Part shown: in pieces, positions 44,449-56,256 of the stretch | Position numbering within the stretch: position 1 is the stretch's first letter | How the letters are laid out: every line of letters starts with the position of its first letter | Source: Tilletia caries | Lineage: Eukaryota > Basidiomycota > Exobasidiomycetes > Tilletiales > Tilletiaceae | Length of the DNA: 64,000 nucleotides | Direction of reading: 5' to 3' | Assembly (NCBI GenBank): GCA_032718865.1 | Contig: JALUTQ010000006.1 | Location: 1-64,000 of the forward strand | Notes under the pieces: generated by a model | Told to the model about the DNA's origin: nothing | The model's input: only the letters and a program-made list of their open reading frames with translations | Database searches by the model: none | Position numbers and translations under genes: made by a program

Positions 44449-45490
44449 CGCTAACGATCGCTGTTCCCCATGCTTCCGTTGAAGGCAACAACCTCACACC
44501 CTTTTTTCCAGTCGTTCCTTGGCTCGAGATGGTATGATGGCATGTTGACGGGAAGGACACGGAACCAGCTGCAAGCAACAAGCAGATCAGCAAGGAAGCT
44601 CAGCTGAAGCGCATAAAGTGTTGAGCCCGAAGACTTACGTGTCGTCGATAAACTGGAGGGTGAACTCTGTCCCGATCATGCTGTCGACCTTGACTGTCTC
44701 CCTATACTCTGATCAAACCATTACGCGGCAACGCTGAGATACCAGCTTACCGGGATAGAAGAGAGAGAAGCGGAGTCAGCGTGTCGTAGAAATGGTGCAA
44801 AGTTCCAAAAAGGAGTGAAGTCAGCACTTAACACTCACCCTATAAACCGGATCGAGATTTCTCGACTTCCGCCTGCAACGCAAAGTTGCAGCCCGTCCGC
44901 TCCGTGCCTGAGTCGTTTTTGAGGGCCGACCTCAGCTGAGTGTGCTCCGTTGAGTATTGGACCACTCTTGCACCTTTGCCGTGACAAAAGGTCAAGTCTG
45001 CCACAATTCCAGGTTGCTGGGCAGCGAAGAATTGTGCCTCAGTCGTGGGGAATTTGGGTATTAGGATCGGCTCAAGAGGTGTGGCCTTTGTGGTGCCCGG
45101 AAACCGCATTGATGAGCCTTGGAGCCTGGCATTGGTCGGGTAGAGGGGGAGGATCGGTACATTGACCATGCCGTGGCGTCCCGGTTACCTGGACGCTATT
45201 GTCCTGGAGCGAACGCTTGCCAGGCGCTTGATCAGGTCCTCAACTGAGGGTGGAGGGACGACCGCGAGCTTTCGAGAGGCTAGACGAGCCGCGCTTGGAG
45301 GGCAGACCCGTAACGCTGTGCTGAGCCACTTGACCGCTGTGAGAGCGAGGGATGTCGCCAAGATGGCAGAGGGATCCGCATCGACTGAAGATTGTTGAAA
45401 TACGACAAGCGATCGTCGGTCGGTTCCCTCCGATCGTCGCGGCAGTGTTACATGAAGCGGCCAGATCCCTTCGATCGTCTCCAACCTCAC
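44449..45490 (-). CDS. hypothetical multi-exon gene
   Basis: Coding-like segments on the minus strand link in phase. The first is about 45490-45192, ending RTIAS, with a GTAACC donor. The next is about 45133-44855, with FPGTTKATPLEPILIPKFP and GIVADLTFCHGKGARVVQYS. The next is about 44710-44642, with EYRETVKVDSMIGTEFTLQF and a GTAAGT donor. The last ends at 44449, with WFRVLPVNMPSYHLEPRNDW and NGSMGNSDR. The last intron is well defined; the second-to-last donor is uncertain because the frame reaches a stop at 44840 if unspliced. The start is not established. I do not recognise the family. Confidence 0.4.
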
Positions 45491-46224
45491 TCCACTTTGC
45501 GCTATACCACGATCAGATCCCTTCTCCCTTCACGACAGATACTCGTTCTCCTCATTTCCCTTCCTGAACTCCGGACTTTACGACTTCCAACTTGTCTCCC
45601 AGCTTTCCTATAAATAGCCTGTCCTTTCCCCTATCTTTCTCCTCTTCTGGACAATCCAATCACGTACTCTCATACTTCCTCTCTGAATACCCTCCCTTCG
45701 CTTTACCTCCTGCACACGTTTTCCGGTCTACGAACCTTTATTGGTGAGTAGTCTGATGGGGCAGTCGTTGCCCTCAAACCTCGAACAACGACAAAGATAA
45801 GGTGGAGGTTGCTGGGTCGATCAAGGCGCGCATGCCTCACTACTGAATGAGCCCACCTTCACACATCATCTTGCCTCATGTCTGGGTTCCCAGACCACCT
45901 TCATCCGCGCCAGCAATGTCCCGTCCCGCAACGTCATCACTCTTCCCCTTCTTGTCATTGGTACCTTCGGAAAACTGAAATTTGAATTGCAGAACTGCAT
46001 CAGGTGCCGTCACAGTTGTTAAATGAGCTTTGCGTAACGGCTCGTCCCAGCTCCGAACAAGTGAAAGCTGAAGGCAAATGCAGGTTGCGAGGCTGCGGAA
46101 GAAGGGGAGCCCATGAGCGCACGCCTCCGGACTGTCTGAGCTGTGCAATAGCAACACTTGACGATCCTTCTGGCTGACCGGGCGACGATTTCGAGGAAGA
46201 AGGACATGTGAGCAGCTTCCGCCC
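45491..46224. other. intergenic stretch
   Basis: Pyrimidine-rich on + (about 45480-45720), which could be a promoter. No supported gene. Confidence 0.35.
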
Positions 46225-46857
46225 TCACTTGTGCTTTATCCCAGTAAACCCCACTCGGTACCAGCGGTTGTTCAGCCAGGCATTGGGATGTGACCACGAG
46301 TCGCTCTCGGGTCCTTTCGCCGTATAAAAGGATGCGTCGCTGATACTGCTGCCACTGCTGCTGTGTCTGCTGCTGTCTTCGTCGATCGCCTGCTTGCCCT
46401 TCTCCTCGACCGTGTACCGCCCCCCGGCCGGCGCGAACTGCCCTTGCGCCTGCGCAGCCTCCTTTGTAGCTTGCTTGGTGTCCGCCTTATCGAGCCAATT
46501 CGTGACGCGCGGCGTGGTGGTGTCCTGAATCTCCGCTGCCGTCTTGAACGTCGCTGGCGATAGGAAGGATTTGGGGAAGGCTGGCTTGTGGAGCCATGCG
46601 GTCCCAGACTTCCAGGGCATCGCAGAATTCCAGGAGATGGCCTTCAGGCCATTAGCGAGCAGCGTTTCTTGTGCTTGGCGGATCACGATCCTTCGATTGT
46701 TGTCGGCGAAGCTTGGCCGAGCCGCTGCTCGAAGTCCGAGGATGACATCCGATGACGTGCTGAGACTCGAGGAGGCAGATGTCGGCAGTGCCACAGATAC
46801 TTGAGTGAAGAGGGCGCACAGCACCATTGCGGAGAGGGTCATCGTGGAGTAATGCAT
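46225..46857 (-). CDS. secreted protein (210 aa)
   Basis: A single exon. The N-terminus MHYSTMTLSAMVLCALFTQV followed by SVALPTSAS is a clear signal peptide. The mature protein is hydrophilic with RRIVIRQAQETLLANGLKAI, Trp-containing segments (ISWNSAMPWKSGTAW), a Ser-rich stretch near residues 165-180 and NNRWYRVGFTGIKHK at the end. It has almost no Cys outside the signal peptide. No family is recognised. Location among subtelomeric variable genes fits an accessory secreted protein, but that is inference. Confidence 0.65.
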   Translation of the reverse strand: MHYSTMTLSAMVLCALFTQVSVALPTSASSSLSTSSDVILGLRAAARPSFADNNRRIVIRQAQETLLANGLKAISWNSAMPWKSGTAWLHKPAFPKSFLSPATFKTAAEIQDTTTPRVTNWLDKADTKQATKEAAQAQGQFAPAGGRYTVEEKGKQAIDEDSSRHSSSGSSISDASFYTAKGPESDSWSHPNAWLNNRWYRVGFTGIKHK

Positions 46858-47376
46858 GGCAGTTTGAGGTGTCCTGCGGGTCGCAAAAAGTGCAGGAATG
46901 CTGAAGTGGAGGAAAGGTGGAGGACTGAATGGAAGGAGACCAGTGTTGAGCTATGTACTCGCGTAGTCCGGCTACGGCGACTGATAGAGGGAGCAGGGAG
47001 AGCAGAGGGGATGAATGGGCGGAAGGGTCAGCTCGGAATGGAGGGACCGCTTATATGAACCCATCAGAAGTGACCCATACCAGTGGATACATGAGGGACT
47101 CCCGGTGTTTGCTGTAGGCTCAAAGCTGAGGTGGGAGCTCGGAAAGACTTTACATATCTTGGTAACCCTCATTTGGACGCGGGGCGTCGAAGGCTCACAA
47201 AAACTCATCAGTGCGTATTGTCATCATCTCGTCGCCATATGGTCGTTCCTGGTGGGCTTGAAAAAGAACGTTGTTCGGAGCAGTCAGCATGATCAGGCGT
47301 TTGGCCCACCTACCTATGGACTTGGCATCTCATCACTCGTGCGACTCATAGATGATTACCTCTCGCCAGACGCCCG
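46858..47376. other. intergenic stretch
   Basis: 5' flank of the secreted protein gene. No supported gene. Confidence 0.35.
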
Positions 47377-47600
47377 TCGGCTGCATTGACGCAAAGGCCG
47401 GAAAGAACGTCGCAGGCGGCTGGTTGGGCAGTTACTCGTGTCTTGGCGCAGGCCCGTCGGCTCCATCGACGCAAAGGTCGGACAGAACGTCGCAGGCGGC
47501 TGGTCGGGCAGCTGCTCGTGCCTTGGCGTACGTAGGTCCTTCGGATCCATCGACGCAAATGCCGGACAAAGAGCGGAAGAATGTCGCACGGGAAGTTGCT
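47377..47600 (+). repeat. imperfect tandem repeat, 3 units of about 80 bp
   Basis: Units begin at TCGGCTGCATTGACGC (47377), TCGGCTCCATCGACGC (47457) and TCGGATCCATCGACGC (47541), each followed by CAAA, GTCGCA, GGGCAG or GGAAG and TTGGCG. The period is 80-84 bases and the third unit is more diverged. Role unknown. Confidence 0.75.
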
Positions 47601-47949
47601 CGTATATTGGCGTATTACATACATAGAGCGACGACCGAGAGCCCTTTTGTTATTTTGCTGTTTTCTTGAGTTCGACGTTCCCTCCTTCCCTGGCAAATCA
47701 TCTTTTTCGTTCGAGCTTTGGTCTCTCGACCTTGGAAGTCGGCGTTGATCTGATTGGGTACTGACTGGTATGGTACAACTATTCATTGGCCAGCAGGTTC
47801 AGAAGGGAAAAATCGAAGAGTGCATGTTTGAAGGTGTGCACACGCGACGGGTTGGGATACGTCTCGATCAGAAAGGGGTGGTAGCAATGTAGCAAGCGCG
47901 CCCAGGGGCCAAAACGACTCGGGTGGCGGCGGACGGGCGGCGTATAGGT
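47601..47949. other. intergenic stretch
   Basis: 3' flank of the following minus-strand gene. No supported gene. Confidence 0.35.
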
Positions 47950-48923
47950 TCACATGCGGAGGCGCTTAGACGCCGGCTCGTCTGCGCTTGGACCGGCTGC
48001 TGCTCGGCTTGTGGAGGATGCGCCTGGGGCGTGTCCAAGGGCCGCGAGGATGTCAGCGGGCGACTGGCGTGGTGCGGCGCGGAAGAAGGCGTGTGAGTAC
48101 AGCTTGGCGAGGTCTTCGAACGCCTCTGCGTCAGTGGCGTTAGCGTTGGCGGTGACCATCTTGCGCGGCCAGGCGAGGAGCAGGAACTTGTCGTACAAGG
48201 TCGTCTTGTATGGCCCATCAAACAATCCGGTGTTGCCTTCGTAGATGACTTTGCGGTGGCCGTGCCAGAGCTGAATGCGAGGTGTGCAGTGCGGGTTGAG
48301 GGTGTCTTCCTCGTCCAAGCTGAAGCCTGGGTCTTCCTCTTCGTTCCCCACGTCTGCGCTGTATGGGAGCTTCTGGCCGCGAACGGTGTAGAAGTCATCG
48401 ATGTGGTAGGTCGGGACACCCGGATCGAGGTCCACGTTGTCGCCCTTGTCTGCGTAGGTCGACCAGCAGGGGGTTCGGTGCTTGTTCGCCTTGTCGTACC
48501 AGTACATGACGTGCCGAGTTGCCTTGGCGAGGAAGAAGATGTAGCGGAAGTCTTGGTTGGGCATGCTGTTGTTGGCCGCCTGCAGCTGGCTGACCAGGTC
48601 GCGGTCGATGTCCTTGAGAGCGTCGGTGCCCTGCCGGGCGATGGCACCGTCCGAGTACACATTGTTGAGGAACATGTGGAACTTGCGACGTGACCGCGAA
48701 GCTTCGGTCAGGGCGCGGACCAGCTGTGTCTTCATGTCGTCTGAGAGGGATGGTACCGGCACAGGATGGCTGCTGGGCCATCCGATATTGTAGAGCATGG
48801 CCAGTCGGTATCCGTCGGTAAGTTCTGTGAGTTCGCGATCGGCGTCGGAGTACATGACGGCATAGTGGCAGGCAAACTGAGCTTCGTTGAGACGGTGGCC
48901 GAAGTCGTGCTTGTGCGCGAATG

Positions 48924-48954
<31 letters not shown>

Positions 48955-49575
48955 CCCTGGACTTTCTCCTTGCTCGTGCTCGTACACGACAAGGTCGTGG
49001 CCCGTGTACTTGGACGGCAGCTGCAGTATGAGGGACGCAAAACCCTTCTTGGTTGCCTGTTCGTCACGACGGCGGGTGAGACGCGCTCCTGGTGTGTAAA
49101 GTATGAGCTTTTGCGGCTGCAGAGTGATTGCTGTCCCCGACATGGACAGGTCGCCGGCGACGTGTTGGCGTAGCTGCTCGATCCCAGTCGCCCAGCTTGG
49201 GTTGGTGAATGTGACTTTGGCAGCGTCAACCTGCCAGGCTGATGGCATGGGTGCGCCGGCGTTTGCGGCTGCGCTTGCGCTTGTGGACGCGTCTGCTACT
49301 GAAAGCGAAGCAGGCTCGCAGTGCGCGATGATCTCCTGCGCCTGTGCGCTACTGAAGACGGGCAGTGCGATAGACTGGCCGTCGATGACGAGTCCGGGGT
49401 TGGTTGGTAGCATGAACGCCTTGCGTGCAAACGTCTTGTCGTCTCGCAGCGCAGGCATTTCGGAGAGGATCGTGGCGAGTGCGTGCAGGGGTCCTTGGCG
49501 CTCGCCGGGATCTGTGTCTTCAGTGGCCGTTCCGCTGTCGGAGAAGTCCTGCTCGAGCTTGGAGAAGCGTGGCAT
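47950..49575 (-). CDS. 2OG-Fe(II) oxygenase-like protein, iron ligands altered (541 aa)
   Basis: A single exon. The order of blocks matches a large fungal family related to prolyl 4-hydroxylases: KLILYTPGARLTRRRDEQ (about 156-173), SLILQLPSKYTGHDLVVYEH (181-200), an acidic Glu-Pro repeat (208-218), FACHYAVMYSDADRELTELTDGYRLAMLYNIG (234-265), and later a DKFLLLAWPRK block. In active relatives the first block has H-x-D and the later one D-x-E-H-E. Here the aligned positions are R169-R170-D171 and D-A-D-R247-E, so both iron-binding His are Arg. If the alignment is right, the protein cannot bind iron in the usual way. It ends SADEPASKRLRM, a possible nuclear signal. Confidence 0.7.
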
Positions 49576-50010
49576 GCTGTCTGAAGTGGTGTGTGTGCGT
49601 TCTTACTCTCTTGACTTGGTGGTGGCGGTGAGCGAGTGGTGGACATCAGGACGAGAATGGGTCGCAGGTATGGGACCGTTGCGATTTGAGACGTCTCCCT
49701 TTGTCCCGGAGCTCCCTTTGTCCCGAGCTCCCTTTGTCCCGAGCTCCCTTTCCCTTTGTCCGAACAGCACATTCAGCAGAAGATGAGATGAGGACTCGGG
49801 TCAGAGCGTCAGAGCCCTGATTCAGTGCATAAAGTTTATTCTCTCGTTCCTCACCGCCTGGCGGGCATCGACATTTGCAGCTGAGTCCGAACGTGGAGCG
49901 CTTCAGCCAGTCCCTGTCTCGCACGACTGTGCGATGTTGATACCCTTAACGAGCATCGGAAGCGCTCCACCGCTTGACGCGCAGATTGCAGCCCGAGCGA
50001 GAGGTAGCCT
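49576..50010. other. intergenic stretch with short GGGACAAAGGGAGCTC repeats
   Basis: The run CCCTTTGTCCCGAGCTC is repeated about three times near 49700-49760. No gene is supported. Confidence 0.4.
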
Positions 50011-50640
50011 CACGATTTCAACCGGACGTACCACCAGACTTATGTGGATGCTAAGCTGGTCCGAAAACGCACCCAGGCGCAGATCAAGTCGGGCAACGCT
50101 GGCCGCTCGAACCCGGCCATGTCGGGACCTGCCACGAGCCCACACGCGCAGGGTCATCCGGCCGGTGTCTCCTTTCAGCAGCAGCGGCAACAACAGCAGG
50201 ACGTCTCGCGTCGTCAGACGATGAAGATGGTCGATGCCTAAACCTTCACCGGTCGACCTGGACCTGGCCTGCCCGCGTCCTGGTCGGAGACGAGCGCCTT
50301 AATGATGCACAACATAGAGGAGGCGGTCATCGGCGACAGGCTCGTCAGGAAGCATCCACGCCGAACATGCCACCGCATCATAACGTCCTCAGCCGGCTCA
50401 TCTCCTCGGACTCCTCGACGACTTCGTCCTCGGTCAGTCACAACCAGCACGGGGGCAGGTACAGCCTGAGCGAGTCCTATCACAACGCGAACCCGAACCC
50501 CAATCAAAATTACCAGCACAGCACGTCGCCGAACTCGAGCGCGCGTGTGCATTTGTCTGGGATGGCCGGCAACAGTCCCAGTCAAAAGGCCAAGTGGGGT
50601 ATGAAGAAGGAACAGGGCCGGATAGTATGTTTCGTTCTCG
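50011..50640 (+). pseudogene. unidentified gene fragments (Gln/Ser-rich)
   Basis: Two protein-like pieces are present. One reads TYVDAKLVRKRTQAQIKSGN and continues to a Gln-rich QQQRQQQQDVSRRQTM with a stop at 50239-50241. The other runs from about 50350 (STPNMPPHHNVLSRLISSDS) through an Asn-rich part to KAKWGMKKEQGR. They look like parts of one larger low-complexity regulator-type protein, but no domain is recognised and stops separate them. Confidence 0.35.
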
Positions 50641-50857
50641 GAAAGTCACAGGTCAACAGGAGACGGGGGAGTGAGGGCTTACCTGTTCCAACCATCTCAG
50701 CGCATGGGTCTGTTGCACACATCAAGAGCGGTTAGATCGCTGATGCTCCCGTTCCGCTGCATACCATCGACCAAACGGGACGATTCATCAATGTCAATCC
50801 CCACGCCCCCGTCCTTCGGCGGTGGATGGGGCCACAGCTTTACTCGAGTAATGCGCA
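50586..50857 (+). repeat. dispersed direct repeat, copy 1 (272 bp)
   Basis: Matches 55984-56256 at roughly 90% by eye, starting AAGGCCAAGTGGGGTATGAA and ending TTTACTCGAGTAATGCGCA. The first copy includes the end of the Gln/Ser-rich coding fragment. Confidence 0.85.
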
Positions 50858-51285
50858 CGAAATCAGGGGAGAATTCATGTCATCTTGGAAATGATGCATC
50901 TATCGGTATGTCGCTCCGTCTTCCCCTCACATTCGGGCCTTTTCTCTCTCGCTCACACTACTCCTCTCTCTTTGCTGCTCTCCCTCAGGCTTCAACAATC
51001 ACAAGGATCGTGGAATTGCTTGCTGCGTCGTTCAGATAACTCCGAATAATAGAGCTGAGGCATCAAAGGCAGCAGAAAAGGAAGATATGCGTATCTGAGG
51101 GATATTGAAAGGAAACGAGTCAGTTAGAGTCCTTCTCCCACGGTACCTCTGAACGCGTCGCTCCCCACTCCCTCTCCCTCTCCCAAGACGCTCCCTTCTC
51201 TCGTCGTGGCATCGCAGCTGTGCTGTAGATTGTGCTGAAATGCGTTTCCAGAAGTACAGCATTAAATGTGCCAAATATGCATCCC

Positions 51286-52573
51286 TCACCGCTCCCCGCC
51301 ATGCCCCCTACCGCTTCCCACCGCTGACACCTCCATCTCCCTTCTGTCTCGCACCACCCGCGTCTCCATCTTCCCCTTCTCCATCATATGTCTCAGCACC
51401 CTCCCCTTCAGCGTCACGCCTTGGCCCCCTATCGGATTGGTTCGCGGCGTGATCGGGAGGGCGTTGGCGGAGGAGAGGCTGGACGTGTTCCGAATGCGAT
51501 GGATACGTGGGTCATTGAGGCTGCAGATGTGGGTGATAGATGAAGAGGACGTGCAGGAGTCAGTTCGAGCGCAGCACAATCCGTCCTCAGCGGCCAAGAT
51601 CGCGGCCGCGGGGGGGGGGAGAATGCATCCAAGAACTCACCCGCAGCATCTCTACTCTTCCACTGCCGCTTCCCACCACGCTCACGCTCACCTCCCTCCC
51701 CCTCCTCCTCCTTGTGCCCTTTCCCACCATCGCTCCCCTCCCCATAAGCCTCAGCACCCTTCCCCCACCGTCCCGCCTTAGCACCCCACTTCTGCATTCT
51801 CCACACATGCGCGGGCGACAACCTCGGCGGACCATCGCCATCGCCGGAAGGCCGGGTGAAGACGCGGGCTTGCTTTGAAGTTCGGTTCTTCGTCGTGGGA
51901 GGTTGATGGTGCTGGGATGGAGTCCAATCGCGATGCGTCTGCGAAGTCCGTTCCCACTCCCATCCCACCTTCCATCTCCCGCCTAGCCTGCGCCTCTGCC
52001 ATCCTCAACGCCCTCCTTACAGCCTCGACCCTCGCTTCCCGCTCGCGCTCGGCTCGGCATCGCCGACGATCGCCTGCTGAGACGAGGGCGAGGTGGCCCC
52101 CCAGATGTCGAGGGCGGAGGCGTCCAGGGGTCGCCAGGCTTTGCGGAGGGTGTAGGCTGGGGTTGAGATCTCAAAGAGACGGGAAATGGCACGTTGGAAT
52201 GCGAAGCGCTCTTCCTCGCCTGATGAAAAGGTCAAGTGTCAGCAAACATGCTAGCCGGGGGAAGGAAAGGGGAGTTAGTGGCTGACGTACCAGTGAAGAT
52301 GGCCAGATTGGCAAACCCGAACGCATCTCGAGCGACAATAGGCCGACCCTGAGCGTCCCGTTCCATCGTAATCCCCGCACACACTCCCTTCAGCGCCTCC
52401 CCCTTCTGACTCCGCCCACTCCCCCTCGCCCCCGCGCTCGCGCTATCAGCAGCGGCCCTCCTCCTCCTCACCGCCTCGTCACCCCCGCCGATACCGAAGA
52501 GAGGGCAGCTTGGAAGCGGGGGTTGGGGCAGCTTGCTACCAATTCGAGAGTGAGGGGCAGCTTGTACGTGCAA
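51286..52573 (-). pseudogene. hypothetical gene, partly degraded
   Basis: The minus-strand exon ending LAIFTG (donor GTACGT, about 52289) joins cleanly, across a short intron ending ATCAG, to EEERFAFQRAISRLFEISTP and then TLRKAWRPLDASALDIWG (about 52239-52100). A frame change follows, leading to ARVEAVRRALRMAEAQARRE and a Lys/Gly-rich part. The clean intron and regular composition argue for a real gene. The shift near 52060 and the poly-G run (51610-51618) suggest decay. No family is recognised. Confidence 0.4.
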
Positions 52574-53350
52574 TATAAAACGAGACCACCTTCATGGAAT
52601 CATCAGTCCCCTTCGCTCGTTATTCCTTCCTCAATCTTGTTCGTTGCTTACCTTTCCCTTCTGTCCCCGTCTCACAATCACAGCGACTCTTCTACGCGGC
52701 GCATCGCGAAGGTAAGTCGCTTCCTTTTTGGCCTTCCTTTCTAATCTTTTTTCCTTCGTTGCCTAGAGCAACCCTGTCTCGTCCAGAGACCCTCGCTTGC
52801 CTCGAGCAGCTCTCGCTTGCCTTGAGCAGCCCTTCGTTTCTTCTCTTCCCGTAATACCTTTCGTTGAAATGTTTACTGATCAGATTTGGTTCATGCCGTC
52901 AGGACTCAGGGCCGCCATGTATCTACACCATTCTCTCCTTATCGGTTGCACTGGTTCCTGAGGTCTTAGGGATGGGCGTTGAGGTCGAGCAATCCCTCCG
53001 CTCTCCCTGCTCCACTTACTCGCGCCGCTGCTCTGGCTCCACGGCCTGCGTTCTTCCGTCGTCACGCTCTGCATCACCTTCGGACTACTTCATCACACCC
53101 ACTCAACGGCCATCTGCAAGCACAAAAATGAAATCCAGTATCCACCCGAGTATCCCGGCTACCAGTTACCACCGCTGCTCCTTCCGCGCGTTCATCATTC
53201 ATGATGGGACGGGACGCCGATGAGCGGTGCACTTCGGCAGTCGATCATGCTATCCTCTGCCAGACTCTTTCCAGCCTGCGAATAGGACCCATCTGTCCAA
53301 TAGCACGTACGTTTCATCCCGAGGAGACTCCCTTTCGTCGAGCCTGCATC
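52574..53350. other. gene-poor stretch
   Basis: Short fragments only; no supported gene. Confidence 0.35.
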
Positions 53351-53374
53351 TACAATGGCTGACCTTTGTTTATG

Positions 53375-53590
53375 TTATGTCATGCCCTGCAGGCAAGAGC
53401 TCTACCTCTCTGGCGGACTGCTCTCGGTCACCTCTCGTATCCTCGTCGTCGAGATGCTCCACAAGCGCATACCGACCCACCTCATCACAGGCATCGTCAT
53501 CCTCCACGCCAAGAAAGCCAGTCCAACGTTGGTGGAAGCCTTCATGTGCGCATCTATCGGCAGGAGAACGAGGGGAGCTCTTCACACCCG
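53375..53590 (+). pseudogene. RAD1: RAD1/XPF nuclease fragment
   Basis: A short stretch matches the N-terminal helicase-like part of XPF/Rad1, the nucleotide-excision-repair endonuclease subunit: RQELYLSGGLLSVTSRILVV, EMLHKRIPTHLITGIVILHA and KKASPTLVEAF. A one-base shift then continues as VRIYRQENEG. The rest of the roughly 900-residue protein is missing. It is one of several housekeeping gene scraps in this subtelomere. Confidence 0.75.
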
Positions 53591-53599
53591 TAATTATGA

Positions 53600-55983
53600 C
53601 TGACTGCTTCTCATGCGACTCCAGTGTGCTGATGTCTCTTTCTGGCATGATTAGCTTCTTCGTGCAAGCAGACGAGAAGACCGCGACGGACGAATACGTC
53701 GCCGCGAAAATGGAAACGTCTGCCGACATCAAGTGATTGCATACGTGAATTATGGTAGTGCGTGAGTAGCTCCTTCTTCTTTCCACTTCTCCTGCCAGTA
53801 ACGTCTCAGCTTCTTTATCGTGTACAGCACTTTGAAGTTGTTGGCGCCTGCGACTCAGTGCTCCCCAGCCTCACCATCGTGTCCAAGGTCGATTAGATCC
53901 TTCATGAACGGAATAGACCACCTGAGAAGTGCGAACCGCCGAACCGCACATGACTTATACTAATAATCCCTATAACTGTATCTATCTTGTTTCACATGGC
54001 CTCTCAATCGTACCGACCCCGTCCCATTGGCGAATACACCTCGATCTTCGAAGCTTCAGAGCGGAGGTGATGATTAATGCGTCGAAGTGGGCGCGGACGA
54101 AGAGTATCTGTCTCGGATTCCAGTCTCCTGATCTCGGTCATTGGAAATTGAGTATGCGCGGAATGTCTGTGGCATCAAGGGACGAGACTGACAAACTCGA
54201 TATATATCATGCCGACTTTGTTACGCTGGGAATTCAAATGTTGATTTGTAGATCTCTCGAATTCATGCAGCATTCCTGGACGTCCGTCGCTCGCGTTGCT
54301 TTCGTGCACGTGTGCATCAGAACCATGCCTGTGTATGAACTCGTTGAATTTCTGTCATCACATATTCACACCAACTGGCAAGAAAAGTGAACCAGTCTGG
54401 CCATCAGCATATCAGCTTGCTTGCGTGAAAGAAGATGTGACGATGCGGATCTGCATGCTCGACTGTGGCTCCGCGAGCGAAGGCATGTCATCCCAGTTCA
54501 CATCGCCATCGTCCCCCAGACCGCAGTCAGCCTCTGCCGAGACACAGCTTGGTTAGCAGCGGCGACGGAGTGCAAAGCGTTTGTTCGGAGCTGGTCTCGC
54601 TTCACGGTCGTTCGTGGCAGGCGATTATCCAGGTCTTCCCGGTGCCCAACAGTCATACGAGAGCTGGTTGAGCAGTAAGGTCGACTTCTTTGCCCGTCAT
54701 ATCGCTCGTGGCAGGATTGCGAAGATGAGCTTCGAGCATTCGTGATCGGTGAGAGCAGGAGAGCAAGCCTAGGGGAACGAGGTCGAGTATTTGGAGAAGC
54801 ATGGGTCCGTTGACTTTTGCTATGGGGGGCGGTGCTGGAGGCTGTGCTGTTGGCGAAGCTGTGCTTGCTACGACGGATGCAGTATCGATGCCAGCGGCAT
54901 GTGCACAGGATGACTGATGACGGACAGGAGTGCCATGTTAGTCCGCCTCGGGTGATGCCTGCCCCTGTTTTTCGTGATCGTCCTTGGATTATCGTTCTTG
55001 ACGAGCGGTCGATCAGCGGAGATGGGCGTCCATATAGCGTCCATGTATTCGACCCAGTGTTCTGCCCGCTTGCGTTGGACATCGCGGAAGGCGAGGAGCG
55101 CGTCCAAGGGTGAGAGAGGCGCCGTGAAGCTCTCTGCTCCTGGCGGCGGGCCACAGCCGGTCGGTTGCTGTGGAGAAGTTGAGCTGGCGATGGGGGGAGC
55201 CATTCGATCGATTGTCAAGCCTCAAGTCTTCGGGCACGGATAGTCTTGGAGAGTCGCTCTGTCTCCGAATTCAACGAGAGGTCAGCCTTTGTAACCTGAT
55301 GCAAAAAATGGACAGGCAATGCTCATGGAAAGAGGCGGGACGAGGCGAGGCACTGGGTAGGGCAAGAAACAAGGTACAACGCAAATCAAAGCTCTGCTGA
55401 AGGCAGTACAGAAGCATACAGAGGATAGTAAGGACAAGCAGTAAGCAGTAAGCAGTAATCAAGGCGAGTTGTCAGTTGAATGTGTGGTAAACCGTGGATG
55501 GAACGTTGGAAGAGGAGAGACGAGAAATGAGGGGAGATGCTGGGGACGCCGAAGTGGAAAATTCGTGAGGCACCCGCCGGTTTGACGTCCTTCTCCGAAA
55601 ACTCATCGCATGCACAAGCAAAGGTACTACGCGCTGTTGGAGCAACGAGCGACGGGCGTGTCGAACTTTGGTCCTTGCGGAGCGTTGAGCTCTATATAGA
55701 GTCGCCTTGTCCCGACTGCTTTTGGACATCTCCTCTTTCGAGGCGTGGAAAGGAGGATTGCATATCGTGGAAAGAAGGACTGCACATGATGATATGGAAC
55801 CTCGGCCCGTTCGATTCAGTAAAATCGACATCGCTCGGGGTGGAGAAGAAGGGATCGTTGGGTCGTTTGAGATCGTTCAGATACGGGTGCGAGAATGGAG
55901 ATGGGCATTGGAGGGGTGGGAGGGGTGGGAGAGGATATTGCTTGCGTGAGCAAGGGAGGTTTCATCGATGTCTTGTCAACAAT
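53600..55983. other. gene-poor stretch
   Basis: Several broken frames, such as a minus-strand segment near 55100-55020 reading FRDVQRKRAEHWVEYMDAIW, look like gene relics, but none can be assigned or delimited. Confidence 0.35.
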
Positions 55984-56256
55984 AAGGCCGAGTGGGGGAT
56001 GAAGAAGGAACAGGGCCGGACCAGTAAGTTTCGTTCTCGGAAAGTCACAGGTCAACAGGAGACGGGGGAGCGACGGCTTACCTGTCCCGACCATCTCAGC
56101 GCATGGGTCTGCTGCACACATCAAGAGCGGGTAGATCGCCGATGCTCCCGTTCTGCTGCATACCATCAACCAAACGGGAAGATTCATCAATGTCAATCCC
56201 CACGCCCCCGTCCTTCGGCGATGGAGGGGCCCACAGCTTTACTCGAGTAATGCGCA
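55984..56256 (+). repeat. dispersed direct repeat, copy 2 (273 bp)
   Basis: Second copy of the 50586-50857 repeat, same orientation, 5.4 kb away, with unrelated flanks. Confidence 0.85.

Noticed and set aside
47868..48662. 264-aa minus-strand frame rich in Ser/Thr/Arg
   Set aside because: An out-of-frame shadow of the 541-aa oxygenase-like gene, with biased composition.
49706..49760. Short GGGACAAAGGGAGCTC repeats as a CRISPR-like array
   Set aside because: The units are adjacent without spacers and the organism is eukaryotic.
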